NCBI RefSeq assembly: GCF_050948175.1
Contig: NC_135202.1
Location: 6,634,001 to 6,698,000, forward strand
Direction: 5' to 3'
Length of the DNA: 64,000 nucleotides
DNA from: Xylocopa sonorina
Taxonomy: Eukaryota; Arthropoda; Insecta; Hymenoptera; Apidae
The notes beneath the pieces were generated by a model. It was not told where the DNA came from and ran no database searches. It saw nothing but the letters and a program-made list of their open reading frames with translations. The position numbers and the translations under genes were made by a program. Of this stretch, positions 48,276 through 60,456 are shown piece by piece. How positions within the stretch are numbered: the first letter of the stretch is position 1; the number at the start of each line of letters is the position of its first letter.

Positions 48276-51200
48276 TAGCCGCTCGATAAGCGGCCGCGTC
48301 GAGCGAGCGATCGAGAAAAATCATACCCGCGAATGGGATAGCCTGGTGATGTTAGAGCGAAACTATGCGATGCTTGTTCGAGACTAACAACCCAATGGCT
48401 GCCGCGAACGGATGATCGTCGACGAGAGTTTACGCGCTCGCGTCTCGCTTGAAACGGGAGAGGGCCATTGAATTATTCAGCGGAATAATTGTACGAGTTC
48501 GCGCGTTCTTATTCGCTCGAGCCATCGTCGAGGCTGCAATTTCGATCGATCGCGTCGAAAGGGTCCCGGTCGACGGGAGTTTTTAAACCTCGAGCCATCA
48601 TCAGTCATCCGTGGTGAAATTACGCCATTATCCGCGAGAGGGGTCATAAAGCATACACCTTGCGCCGAAATCGATCGCGATCGTTGTTGACTGGGGACGG
48701 CTGGCCATTCGTCTTGCTAGCACCTCGTTGGGTATCAATTAGGCCCGGTTTTTAACGCGTCGGCCCCTTTTTAATTGGCCGCGTCGGGTCGCGAGATTTG
48801 TGGCGTCGGCAGCGAACCGCCCGTCGTCCTGATATTTATTAATAACCGCGATGGGAGGTTGAACAGCCACCGTGCGGACCCGATGGGTTCCCAGAAGGAA
48901 AACCGCGGCGTTGGCAACCCTTTTCAGCTGGTCGTCGCGCGTTTTCATTAAAGCCCCGCGAACCGATCGACCCTGCGGCGTCCCTTCGCGGAACGACTCG
49001 TTCTCGCGAGGCTTGGTGGTTATGGAAACAAATGGTTTTGGTGAATCGAGTTTCCTCATTTTTCTCGAGAATTTCTTCTTTGAATCTGATGCGATGGATT
49101 TTCGAGAATATACTGAGAACAGCCAGTTGATTACTGGAAAAGATTGGATAGATCAGATTTGACGTGACTTGATTAGAGAAACGATCGAGTTGAGATTATT
49201 AAAAAGTAGATCGACATGATTTAAGAGGTGATATATTTTTGTCTCGATGCAGGATATTAATGTTTGTGGAATAGAGCACGGTTTCGCTGAGAGTATTTAA
49301 GGGTTGCGCTTGAAAGAGGCTTGCGCGCGCGTCTAAAATACCTCTATATCGCATACCGAAAGGCAAGAACACCTGGTAAGATTCAGCCCGTAAATCAGCT
49401 TCCTCGAACCCATCCTAACCTCGAGAAACGTGAAACATGAACGAGTAGACAGCGTGAAAAGATATAGCATCCGTACAAACGCATCCGTATATACCTCGCC
49501 TCGAGGCCTCAAACACGGATCCGTTCGTGAAAAAAGGCCCTCGTCTCCGAGAAATGTGTTGAAACATGGTGGCCAGGCGAGAGATTTACGCGTTGCAAGC
49601 GGGAGAAACGTGAAACGGGGTATTTGCCGGAAAGTTTGTTGCATTTCCAATTATTCTTCCTCACGTTTCCTCTTATTTTGCCTATAAAAGATGTTAGGAG
49701 CCGTTCTCGTCCGTTCAGGTGATTAATCGCGCGCCGTGGAAAGGGCAGAGCAAATTAAAATACCGATCGAACGCTTTGGTATTCGAATTTAAGAAAAGAA
49801 CAAAAAGAATTCAGAAGTTAGCTTCTGCTCTGAACTTTAGTATAAATACGGAGGAACTCTTTTTATCTTGCTACGACACGCTCGTTGGAATACGTACAAC
49901 GATGCCACGACTCGGTGTGCAGTACCTCCGATACGTACCCAAGCAGGTTTTCATCGAGAAATAATTATCAGCGTCCAATTATCGCGCGCAGCGTTTCCTT
50001 TTTCACCTTGGCCAGTCCATAAATCGACCGAGCGACGCGATTTTCAGCGACGATTGCTACAAAATGATAGGCACCCTTCTGACCGACAGGTTGAATTAAT
50101 CGACGGTGATCCTCGTCAAGATTGCCGATCGTTCTCACGATCTTGTAGCCTTTTTTCCCCGTTCGCATCAACCCTCGATACAATTTCGTATCGACACGAA
50201 AAAGATTCGTCTGAACTTAATTACTATTATCGTCGAATTAAAATCTCCCGACAGATTTCGACGCTTGGTGTACTCTATTTATTCGATACGAGGGTAAGGT
50301 ATGACTCGTATGGTTCGTTTCGCTTCGCTTCTGTCGTTTAATACCGGAAAATCGCTGAAGATCGGGTTAAGGGGAGGAGAACGAGTCGATGGTCCGGTGA
50401 GACGGGCACGAGACAGGTTGGTAATAGGAAATGAAGAGCTGCTCGCGCGGTGGATGAGTTAATTGACCGGCACTGTGGGGACCGCTGGAGTAGGTCATGG
50501 TTTCTGTTTTGCTCGACCGGCTCATTTCGTGCACCTGCTTAAGAGCACGGACTCTTAATACCGTTTCTCCTCGAGAACTCTCATTTTTACCCTTTAATTT
50601 CGCTCGGCAAAAGGAAGAGGAGCGGACTATCTGAAAGAGCGTTGCGACCAACAAATTGCCTACTCTGTGCACTCGCGAGATTATCGTTCGCGCGTACTTT
50701 TGCGCTCCGGTCGAGTATTAATCTTACCGTTCGTCGAGCAATGCGACGTGCCAAGGACATTCACAATGAACGGTGAAGCGTTCGAGGACTTAAACGTTGC
50801 CGCAGGACGAGGGACGGCGTCGTTAAAGAGTGTTCCTCGTCCTTGTTAGGGGACGACAGGCAACAGGCGCGGCGAGGAACGTTTTAAAAATGCGTATCAA
50901 ACGGCAGGATTATTCTGAAAATTATTCGCGGTGCCATAACGCCGCGAGAGAACGTGGCTCGTTAATTGATCACGCTCGCGTCCACCTCGAGTCGCTTCCT
51001 CTGTTCTGCCCGATTCTTTTTCTGGCCCACGCCGCCGCGGCGATAAATTACACCGTCGCCTCCATCTTTCTTTCTGCTCCTCTCTTCCAGCTGACAATTA
51101 CACCGCGGTTTAAGCAGCATTAGCGCCGCGGCGATTTGCATTCGCGACGCTGGCTTTTTCACCGCGACTCGCTGGCAAGAACTAGGCCGATCCACCTCGA

Positions 51201-51359
51201 ACCGCGTGATTTACATACGCGCCACGTGGTTGGTAATTAATTTTATTCCAATTTAATCCACGGTGTCTGTGACCTCTCGAGGAATCTCCCCCACCCCTCT
51301 AATCTCGTGCCCCCTCTTCGTTTCTGTAATTTAAGATCCCTCGCGGAACGAATCCCCTT

Positions 51360-52080
51360 TCGATGCACGATTTCGAGATTGCACGACGTTCCTGCTCTTG
51401 GTATCGCTGTCGCAGCGTGCGAAACGTCGTCCAAATGGTTTCAAGTAAATTCGATACATATATATTAGCTACCGTTAAAACATTCGTATTCCTCTGTGTA
51501 TACTGCAACTGGTATCTGAATGGAATATGCAGATGTTCCCAATAAAATCGTCCCTCGTCGAAGCAGCAACATCTTAATCTAAGATGAAATCGTACCATCT
51601 ACCTTTCGAAAGGTTCACATCCCTTGGAAAAACTGCTTTACACGGCGCATAAACAACCATTATCCTCCGCGAGCAATGCGTCGTCGAAGGAATACTAGAG
51701 TTACTCCCACGTGGAACGGTACAACCTTATCTTACAAAGTAGAGGGCAAAAATACGCCGATCCGACTTTCGATACACGCCAGTACGTACACAACTTCCCG
51801 AGAGATACGTTACCGATCGCAATAAAAAAAAAAAACCCTCCACATGTCGCGCGTATCCATAACTGTTCCTTAACAAGAGGCCAGAGAAGATGCTCGCAAT
51901 AAAAGTATCCCCGGTCCAAGCAACATCTTCCAAAGTAGAAGCAAAAAGTGTCTCGAACCAACTTCGAATCCCACGCCGTCTTCCATCGAAAGCTTCGTAC
52001 CCGTTGGGAAAAATGTCTCACGTGTCGTCCAAAGCGCGGAACTATTCCCACGGGCAGAAGGCACCTTGCCCACCGAGAAG
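51360..52080. repeat. Old, diverged direct duplication (offset about 350-380 bp)
   Basis: CAACATCTT in similar context recurs at 51567 and 51921, and a TTGG(A/G)AAAAA block with similar flanks at 51624 and 52004. Minus-strand translations of the two parts resemble each other (CCFDEGRFYWEHL versus CCLDRGYFYCEHL). The 224-codon minus ORF over the second copy has no domain, so I treat this as repeated non-coding DNA. Confidence 0.5.
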
Positions 52081-55055
52081 AGTCTCGTGGAGAGACCCGC
52101 GCGAGCAGCGTCCCCGTCTCCTCAGAGAGCGTGTCGGACGAAAAGTGGTCCTTAAACTGCACTTGACTTTCGAGACGAAGGCCAGAACGAACGAAAGAAG
52201 GGAGAGACGGGAGGGCGAGAGGAGAGGATTGGGTCCTACGGGTGGGGTGCGCCGCGGGGTGGTGGCCGCCTCGAGGGATAGAAACGTCCATTATTCTATT
52301 CCGACGAAGTGAGGCCGGCAATCTGGCCTTATAAAATAAACCACTCCAGCGGTCGCGGTCGGTGCGATCTGTCAAATAAATCGTGGCTCGTTTCTTACCA
52401 GCTTACTTTACCCGAGCCCCTCCTCCACGCCCTTCGTCGAACCCTGACCACCGTCGCGCGTCCACCAGGCCACGATTTCGTCCCTTTCCACGGGTCTAGC
52501 CCGAGTTCGTGATACGAAACATGGTGCTACGCGCGATCGAAGAGGACACAGGGGGGATATATTTCCTCTTGGCGCTCCTCTGCTAGGCGGTGAAGTGCTG
52601 GCGGGGGATTAAAGGAGACACGGAGGAGAGCACAATGCGTTCCACTGTGCCTCGCCATCGATCATTTTTCCTGCTGGAAGACGAGCTACGCGATTTCTCT
52701 GATGTTACACGGCGCTTTTTTTCGGTTCTTTCTTGTTTTCGATCGGGGGGATGGTTTTTCGAGGGGACTCGAAGTGGAGGACCGACGACGCTTCCTTTAC
52801 ACTTGGTATACGTAGATGTTTGTAGATATCTATGGTTTCTATGCAATTAAGCGTGGTCTTTCTTCCAGGTTTTTCGTTCCTATTTTTTATAATCTTTTTA
52901 GAAAATTATCTTTCTTTTCGACACTTTGGTTATCGATGCAAATGGGTTAAGTCGTTTAGCAGGAATTACGTTTGAACTCCCCTTTCTATTATCTCGTAGG
53001 AGCAGTTGGTTAATACAATTTCCATTTCTATCCCGCTCTTCCTGTTCCTCTGGGCAGGTAATTTTTTTTCTATTACGCTAGAGCCAACGACGGGGCCAAC
53101 AAAGCAATTTCCTCGCTACACTCCTCCCCTAATTAATTCCAGTTAGGCGTAAGTTATTCCGCGCGTTCTCTCGGTTATAATTTATTGTTTGCCTTCTTTT
53201 TTTCTCTCTTCTTCTTCTTCTTGTTCTTTCGAAGGAACAATAATTATCCTCGGCAACGCGCACACGCGCTCTCGCACCCCTCCGCGAGAGGCACCAGCTC
53301 GTCGACGTTAAATTTCCAGGTCTGCGCGCTGGTAATCTTTATCGAGAGTGCTCGGCGCAAATTGCAAATAGCCGTGGTTGTGAACCGGCGGCGGAAGTGG
53401 CCAGCCGCGGAGACGCGCTGGTAACGAGGGGCGCATTAGCGATGGCGGTCATTTTTTCCGCCGATAAGAAGTCGAATCAGCCACGGTTCTTTCTCTCTGG
53501 TTATCAATGCTTTGGTGGTCGTCTATGGGCGAGTCTACGGGCCGCCACCTGTAAGAAACGTGAGTGATACATCTGGCGATTACCGTGATTCGTGTAATCA
53601 GCCGTTTCGCGTGGTTTTTTTTTTCTTCTTTCTTTCTTTTCTTTCCACTCGCGGAGCCTGTTCTCTCGGTTTAGAACCGGGACGGAAAAATTGTCAGGCC
53701 TCCGGTCTCGTTCGATCGTGATTGCATATTTGCTTTCGCGGATATCAACTCTCCGGCTCGTTTAGTACTGTTCGTTCCATCTGATCGGGAACTATGAGTG
53801 GAATCTATCGGTTTAAATTGCGGTACACGTTTCGCCAGCATCCAATAATTTATTTTGATACTCGCCGTTGCCGCTTATTTAATCAGCGGCTAGACGTCGC
53901 GTACGACTAGGCATTAATCGATTAAGAAATCTCGTCAGTGATCTCTAGTTTAAATCGTAGCAGCGTAGCGATAAATAATAACCTTTCCGCGGACGTTCGC
54001 TAACATTCAATGATCCCCCCTTTACACTTGTTCCGTTTCAATTTACACGCGTTTCATCATCCGTTAAACGTGATTTACACTAGTAATTGGCTCGGTGGTA
54101 TGAAATTAAAATTGTATTAAAGCAGCAAGCGGGTAGCCCATTAACTAATGTTCGATAATTAACAATAATCATGTCCAACTCGAGCAGCCTTATTTCCATT
54201 ACAAACAAAACTAATCCCAGCCGCTAGATAAATGTACACCGTCGTTAATCAACGTGCGCGCTGCTCTCGCTGGTTTTTCTCTCCTCCTCGCTGGCTGCGC
54301 TAGACTACTTTCGAGGAAGATCGCCTCTATGGCTGGGTCCAGGTAATCTCGAACTAGCAAATAGAACCGAGCAAAAGGAGCTTTCTTCATTATGCCCTGG
54401 TGATTTATGCCCTCGCGTGTGCCACCAGTGGTATCGCCAGATGTGCGAACGAGATCTTCGTCCGCGGTGATTTATGGGAAAATTTTCGAGGGAAGTGGCG
54501 GGTTAGGGAAGGTGCAAAAATAATTTCATTAGAAGAACTCTGCATTTTGCAACGAGAAACCGTGGTAAGAACAATCAATCAGTGTCTCGAGGTGATTATA
54601 CATTGCGTGTATATAATATTTCTATCATTTTTCTTGGCTAACGTTTCACTCGTTTCGATGTGAGATCAGAATCGAGTCAAATGGAAATTATTTTTGAATT
54701 CGAACGATTGAGCGCAAAATTCATTTTTCTTTCTTTTTTTGTACCTTTCTCGTACAGTTTTTTTAGTACGACACGAGTCGTCAGTATTACCGGAAGCTGC
54801 GAAAGCAACGATACGCACGATCAGTCGCGCGACCGACCTAACTCATCTGGCGTGTATATTATCATTCGCACGGGCCGTTCGCGCGCGCGTAAACACCGGA
54901 AGTGGCGCGTCGCCGTCGATTCCATCGAGAGAGCCCGCGATTACGCCTTTGGGACGTTGCACCGCGATGTTCGCACCACTGTTCCGACTATTTTTCGATG
55001 TCACACGAACGTAATCCGTCGTTGTACGTACGCGTGACTAACTTGATCGATTCTT

Positions 55056-55071
55056 AAAAAAAAAAAAAAAA
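55056..55071. repeat. Poly-A run
   Basis: Sixteen consecutive A residues. Confidence 0.9.
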
Positions 55072-55381
55072 GATGAAACAATGTAATAAATACTTCACTT
55101 CACTAGACAATCTAATATTTTATTAGCACATCTTTTATTACATGTACGATCTGTAAAATATGCTTGGTTTCCCTGAATACCTGAACTACCGCACTCGGAA
55201 CCAGTCCGCGTATCTGTTCCGCTAATGCCACTAATTATTACGTGCTGCTCTCCAATAATTTACCGCAACCAGCGTCAACCAGCGCTTTTAATCCCAAATT
55301 ACGACGATCATCGTGACAAATAATCGAATGCCGCGATGGGATAAAAACAAACAGATTTTTGTCTTTCACGCGCGTACGCGC

Positions 55382-55383
<2 letters not shown>

Positions 55384-55421
<38 letters not shown>
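55384..55421. repeat. (TC)19 microsatellite
   Basis: Nineteen uninterrupted TC units, the longest dinucleotide run in the window. The minus strand reads GAGAG, a GAGA-factor type sequence. Confidence 0.97.
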
Positions 55422-55424
<3 letters not shown>

Positions 55425-55699
55425 TAAACTAGCAACGTCGATCTGGAATCTGGATTAAAGAGGCTTAGCAAGTCGCGTCGTCGAGACGCGAGGGAAGAGA
55501 TTAAATAAAGCCGGAATAAATTATCCTTCCCCCGTGTCCACCTCTCGTTCCCCGCGCCGTTCGCCAGCCACTTCGTCCCTCTGGTTAAAACGTTCAGGAG
55601 GCGGCGGGGCACCGGTTAAACGACGAGAATTGGGGTAATTTCGGCTGAAGCGGTTTCCATGCAAAACGACGGGCCATGCCGACCGAATCTTCACGGGCG

Positions 55700-56350
55700 T
55701 CCGCGATTTCGTGCGATTAAATCGCACTGGGATTTTAATTAATCGCTGGAGATTAATTGGGGGTAGTTTCTTCGTCCCCCTCGATTTTCGTGGATCGCCT
55801 ACCTCGTCGCGATAATTAATACGCGTCCCGCGATGCTTCGCCAGTCGTTTTTCTTCTCGATCGCACTCGAGATCTTTTTGCATTTTCGATCGAGGATGAC
55901 GCACTTTATTGCGACAATCGATACGTCTCGCGTGCAATTTTAGAAGTCGTGTAGTTATTGTAATAATTGCCACGTATTTGGGGGATTTTTTTGTTTTAAG
56001 CTGCGGAGAGATTTTAATTAATTTATGAAGATTAATTGAGGGCAGACGTTTCGTTCCATCGATCCGAGACGGTGTACTCGCGATGTTCATTCACGGAGGA
56101 ATTTCAGATGATCCTTTTTCGAATCAATGCAATTAAATCGCGGACGCGTGGATTTTAATTAATTGGAACGGGTTAATTAAGGGGAGGCTCTTTGTCTTCG
56201 TTTTCCTTTGGACCACGGAACGCGGTACATTTATCGCAACTTTATATAACCCCATTTAAATCACCGCTACAAATTGCATGGAAACTGCAATTGATTTAAT
56301 TGCGAGAGATTAATTAGAGGTAGGTGGGTAGCTCGTTCTTTTAACCGGGA
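55700..56350. repeat. Diverged ~140-bp tandem array rich in TTAATTAA homeodomain-type sites
   Basis: GATTTTAATTAAT modules start at 55731, 56010 and 56151, with a decayed one at 56293. Offsets of 279, 141 and 142 fit a 140-bp unit with one degenerate copy near 55870. Each is followed by GAGATTAATTG- or GGTTAATTAA-like sequence and then a G-rich AG word. GCAATTAAATCGC-type words precede two of the modules. Two contain near-perfect palindromes (55713-55725 and 56287-56303). The repeat keeps a 189-codon minus frame open, which explains that ORF without coding. Confidence 0.75.
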
Positions 56351-56359
56351 TATTTATTG

Positions 56360-58587
56360 CAATACTTTAATGGAACGAACGATCTCTTCACAAATCCAGT
56401 ACATAATATCGTATAGTTATATTAGCAACTCCCATCGACGTATATAATTATCAAATTATAAAGGTCTGTTTAATTAAAAATTATTCAGCCACTTAACATC
56501 CCTCATTTCGGAGCTGAATTATAATTATGCATATATTTACACCGTCTGGCGTACTTAAAAGACTCTACCGCACCGGTTCAGGGTTAACAATAATTTAACC
56601 CTTTAAATTTTAACCATCTCGTATCTTAAGTTGGCGTGTCTTTGGCGATAGACCAACCAGTTCTCATCCACTTCCTAGTCAAGCGTCGAGATTCGACTAA
56701 ATCAATACGAATCGGATGGCGAGCTTACGAGGCGGATACCAAGCGACTTGGTCAGCTTTCACTTCACCAAGTCATCCGACGATCGCAGAAAGGAATCGTT
56801 ACTCAAAGATCGGGGTGCCGCGCTTTATCATCGGCCAATAGTTTATCGAACGGTCCGCGAAAGGGAACTATTAAGCCTGCATCGCGAGCCGCGAAATCGA
56901 TGACGGTGCGATCTCTCTGGTAGACGCGAGTCGCCATTTGAGCGGATCATCGATCGTAGATCCAGGAACGCGATAGATGACGTCCAGAATCCGGCGAGCG
57001 GAGATAGAGCGTAACGTCTGGAAATGACAAACGCGCTGTATTCATGAGGGGCCATTGTGGACGGTTTATAAGCCGCGTGTACTCGCCTCTTCCGCTTCTT
57101 TTTGCTTTTTCTTGTCATTTCATTCGAACGCTCGCCTCCATCGCGTTGTTCGTGCCTTTCTTTGCATACGAAAGCGCGCGATGGGCGTTCGAACCGCGAT
57201 CGGACGTTGCTCGGTGCCCGCGGTTCTTCCATTCGAACGTTTGTTCGCGATTTTTCGTACGATCGAGAGACGCGCGAACGGATTCGAATTAAAAGCGAGG
57301 AAGCTCGACCTTCGGTTCAAGCTCGATCTCGTGTCGATCGCTAAGTAGACGAAAAGGTTTTAACGGTAAATAATAACAATTTCGTAGATAATAATAGATA
57401 CGCGCGATAACAAACAGAGGAGCGTGCGAATGCATAAATTACAGAAGATTGCGTAATAAAAAGTGCGTTCGACAGGAGGAATATATGCGCGGCAGCTCGT
57501 AAAATAATGTAAATCTTGAAATTTACGAAAGTCACGGATTCTCGTTTACAGCGGCGTGTAGTTTGCGTTTTAGCAGCGCCGCTATTAATAGTCGAATTTC
57601 ACGCTGCTGTAGCGTATTACGCTTCTCCTCTCGCGTTCGAAATGCTACGTGATTCCCCGCACTCGATAGAGACGAACACGCGTCCCGACCGATCAATCAA
57701 CATTGTCAAGGATCATTCCGGCCAATCTATAAATCGCTGCCCCGAGTGACGCACGAATTTTCGTCCCGTACGCGTGCATTTCGATCGAGAGAGAATCCGC
57801 GCGGCCGCTGACCGGAAATGCGCACTCGCCGCCCGGAAACGCACTTTTCGCGCTTCAATCTCCACCGTCCGCCGCTCCCCTCTCGCCCAACAGCCGGTCC
57901 AAACCTCGCGCGAGCAACGACACGCGCGCGTCCAACGTTCGTTCGCTTCTGCGATATTCGAAAAGGGTTAAAAAAAAAAGTATGAAAATAATGTTTATTT
58001 ATGGCTTTATGGAATTGAAATTATCCGTTCGACGCTCCATCTTGAGAAAAATTCCCACGATTTTTCTCGTTTCATCGAATTTAACCTCTTGACCCCGATT
58101 GACGTCCCTATCGCGCCATACATTTTTCCAACGCCACGGCGTATTAAACAAATGCTACAAAGTAAGCTGGTGCCTCTACGCGGATATAGAAATTATTTTT
58201 AACCTTCTCGCCGATGTTATGCAATTCCTTCGCGGGTTCAGATATTCCCCTAACTCGGAGGACGAGCTATAAATTTTGTCGTCCACGGGACGAGGAGATG
58301 GCTCGTAATAGCCAGATTCTGCGTGTCGTCGATCTCGATCGAAAGCATTATACCGATAAATGTCGTTACCAGTGTTAGAATAATGTCTCTGGATAGACGA
58401 GAAACGTGGAGACGACATAAAACGCCAGGCGTCTTCCAACTCTCGTCACATCTCGCCTTCATGTGCTAACTCGACGCGAAAACGCACACCCTCGCGGTAG
58501 CTCGCGAATTTTCCGCTGAAACCGGGTGTTTCCCGCGAAACCCGTGTGTACTCTCGCACACGCTAAGACTCTGCTGGCGGTACTCAC
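56360..58587. other. Non-coding stretch, CpG-rich in its right part
   Basis: AT-rich to about 56620, then CpG-rich from 56880 to 57350 with a TATA-like TTTATAAG at 57065-57072 on the plus strand, then mixed. Open frames are short and arginine-rich on both strands. No gene is supported. Confidence 0.45.
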
Positions 58588-59150
58588 CAGTCGCTGGCTC
58601 CTTTCCGAGAAAAGTCGTTGCAGAAGCCGACGAGGGCCCCTCTTCAGCCAACAGCACGCGCGAGCTTCTGGCGTTTCTGGCTTCTATCAGACGCGGGTGG
58701 CGTGGCTCGCAGACCAGCCGTAGATCCTGGCCAGGGCACGATCCAGGATCGCGTGGCGCGCTGTCAGGAAATTCGCACTCTCGCGGAGGAAGCTGATTCA
58801 CCGGCCGCGCATTCCTCCTGTTATTTCAGGCGAGCCGCCGTTAGAAATCCGCCTCTTCCTCGGACCACGTTGCTTCCATCCTCGACGTATCTTTACTCGA
58901 CGCACCTCCCCCCCCCACCCGACACTCTTGTCCCTCCACCCCGTCAACTCGATACGAACGACCCTCGCAATAATCCAATTATCCGCTCCACGATAACCAC
59001 CACTGTTGCCTGTCCGATGAACACACCTGTTCCACCCCTGGTACCACTTGGTCACTGATCATGCATCAACGTAGAGTCACACTTCGCGCGAAGTCACCAC
59101 CCGTCGACGGTCCCCTCGATGGGTTCGCGCACTGACTGGATGGATCGAGA

Positions 59151-59164
59151 TTTTTTTTTTTTTT
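59151..59164. repeat. Poly-T run
   Basis: Fourteen consecutive T residues inside the candidate first exon region. Confidence 0.9.
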
Positions 59165-59591
59165 ATCTCGATCGACGAGCAAGGGGTGCGACACGAAACA
59201 CGTACACGCAACCCCTTTAGGAAGTGTTCGTTTGTTTTCTCGCTCGAAGGGAGAAGAGAGTGTTCGAGAGAGTCGACGAGAGAAGTTCTTTGGAAGTTTT
59301 GTTGTCCGCCGTGCGACAATGGTACGCTCGATTGGCAGGCCACCGAGCAACGACTGACTACTGGCTGTGGCTGGCGTCGCGGCGACACTGACACGAGTAC
59401 ACGGTTCCGAGGCGAGAGAGGATGCGCTCGAGGAAAGCTCGGGGCGAAGTGCCAGAAGAGTCGTCGCTTGAAATAACCGCTCGTCCACGGGCTCCCTCCG
59501 CCAACCCCCTTTGCTCGTAGTTCCACCTACCCCCACTCTAGCCAGCTGGCTCTCCGGCTAGGCAGCGCGCGGAGCTAAACTCTCGTCAGCC

Positions 59592-59605
59592 CCACTATAG
59601 TGGGC
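59592..59605. promoter_or_regulatory. Perfect 14-bp palindrome CCCACTATAGTGGG
   Basis: A perfect self-complementary 14-mer at the upstream edge of the candidate minus-strand promoter. It contains a TATA-like centre and symmetrical CCAC/GTGG arms. I cannot assign it to a known factor. Confidence 0.5.
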
Positions 59606-59679
59606 TCTCTCTCCGTCCGCTTTTACGTGCGCCACGACGCTGTGTCGATCCTCTAGCTGCCTCTGCCTTGGCTTCCTCC

Positions 59680-59758
59680 TCTTCTTCTTCTTCTTCTTCT
59701 TCTTCTTCTTCTTCGTGTTCTTCTTCTTCTACTTCGTCTTCGTCCTCTTCTTCTTCTT
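59680..59758. repeat. (TTC)n compound microsatellite
   Basis: About 80 bases of TTC units with GTG, ACG and GTC interruptions, just upstream of the candidate minus-strand promoter (GAA repeats in that orientation). Confidence 0.95.
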
Positions 59759-60456
59759 AGACACGAACGATGATGATGGTACGTGCTTGCGCGCGCACGT
59801 GCGTCGCGGAGTTTTCGCGCCACTAGAGTCAGTCGAAGCTCGACGAGGTTGTTGCGAGGCTTTGCTGCGTTGTTGTAATGGAGGATTGAGTCGAGGAAGT
59901 TGATGCAGAGCTGGATAGACGAGTATAAAGGACCATTTTTCGTGGGAGTATGTATAGTTCTCTTTGGGGTAGGTTTAGGGGATGAAGTTTGGGGGTGCTT
60001 GAAAGGGTTGGAAGGATTTAAGGAAGTTCTTCTTCACGCGAGTTGTTAGAGGCTTCATTGTGGTTCAGGAAATGAAACTATTGCTATAGAGAATGGCTAC
60101 TGGAATGCCTGTGGGGATTTAATAATGGAATTTGAGACGATGAAGATGATGATGATGATGATGATGATAGGTCTAGCGGGCTTCAGAGCCATTTCTCCGG
60201 GTGATTAACTGATTTGAAATGAGTGCTTTATTATTTAATTACGTCAAGGGGTGAAGCGATAGCGCAATTACAGCGAGCATTACATATCATTATGATTATT
60301 ATTGAATTATAAGTACTATAATTATATATATTACGGGATAGTTCATTTCAGAATACGTTATCAAATTATTACGATTATCGTGCAAGTGTAATTTATCCTC
60401 TCTGTTATTAGATTTTTGCAAATTGAATTTCCTTTGCGAATCGAGTTGTTCTTTTT
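59759..60456. other. Non-coding stretch between TTC repeat and 146-bp array
   Basis: Contains the GAT run at 60139-60168 and AT-rich sequence from 60200. No ORF or splice motif is supported. Confidence 0.5.
60139..60168. repeat. (GAT)n microsatellite
   Basis: About ten GAT units with one GAA variant. Confidence 0.95.

Larger units (their letters stand above)
45542..51350. other. Non-coding stretch
   Basis: CpG-rich patches occur at 45540-45780, 46310-46540, 48060-48320 and 48700-49020, with AT-rich stretches between. Contains a GC-rich hairpin at 46358-46374 and a candidate minus-strand exon end at 48222. No recognisable protein. Confidence 0.5.
52081..55690. other. Non-coding stretch
   Basis: Contains pyrimidine-rich runs (53190-53240, 53615-53650), an A run at 55056-55071 and the TC microsatellite at 55384-55421. 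No gene is supported. Confidence 0.5.
16372..58587 (-). other. Proposed first intron of FGFR (non-coding host of all features between)
   Basis: If the non-coding first exon is the one ending at 58588, this 42-kb interval is a single FGFR intron. The right-hand splice partner is inferred only from a GTGAGTACC donor and a promoter-like CpG-rich context; the left acceptor at 16372 is well supported. No recognisable coding sequence of another gene was found inside. Confidence 0.35.
58588..59605 (-). promoter_or_regulatory. Candidate FGFR promoter and non-coding first exon
   Basis: On the minus strand this CpG-rich kilobase contains several initiator-like TCAGT words (near 59132, 59355 and 59388) and ends GCGACTG|GTGAGTACC, a strong donor (GT at 58587-58586). 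It has no single continuing ORF, as expected for a 5' UTR. The FGFR start-codon exon needs exactly such an upstream non-coding exon on this strand. The link is inference from strand, motif and need. The plus strand also has a good acceptor-like motif (CTCCTGTTATTTCAG near 58829), so transcription from the other strand cannot be excluded. Confidence 0.35.

Noticed and set aside
51701..52375. Longest ORF in the window (224 codons, minus)
   Set aside because: Aromatic- and arginine-rich composition, no domain, overlaps the diverged duplication, and the opposite strand is also open.
55521..56090. 189-codon minus ORF with internal repeats (INLHKLIKI / INLQRLIKI)
   Set aside because: The repeated peptide is the translation of the 140-bp DNA array, 93 codons apart (279 bp). 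The DNA repeat explains it.
57065..57072. TTTATAAG TATA-like box before a CpG-rich stretch
   Set aside because: Short arginine-rich frames follow, with no donor or recognisable exon.
58618..59058. Proline-rich 146-codon plus ORF after a good acceptor-like motif
   Set aside because: Low-complexity translation of C-rich DNA. No family match; the minus-strand promoter reading fits the context better, though not decisively.
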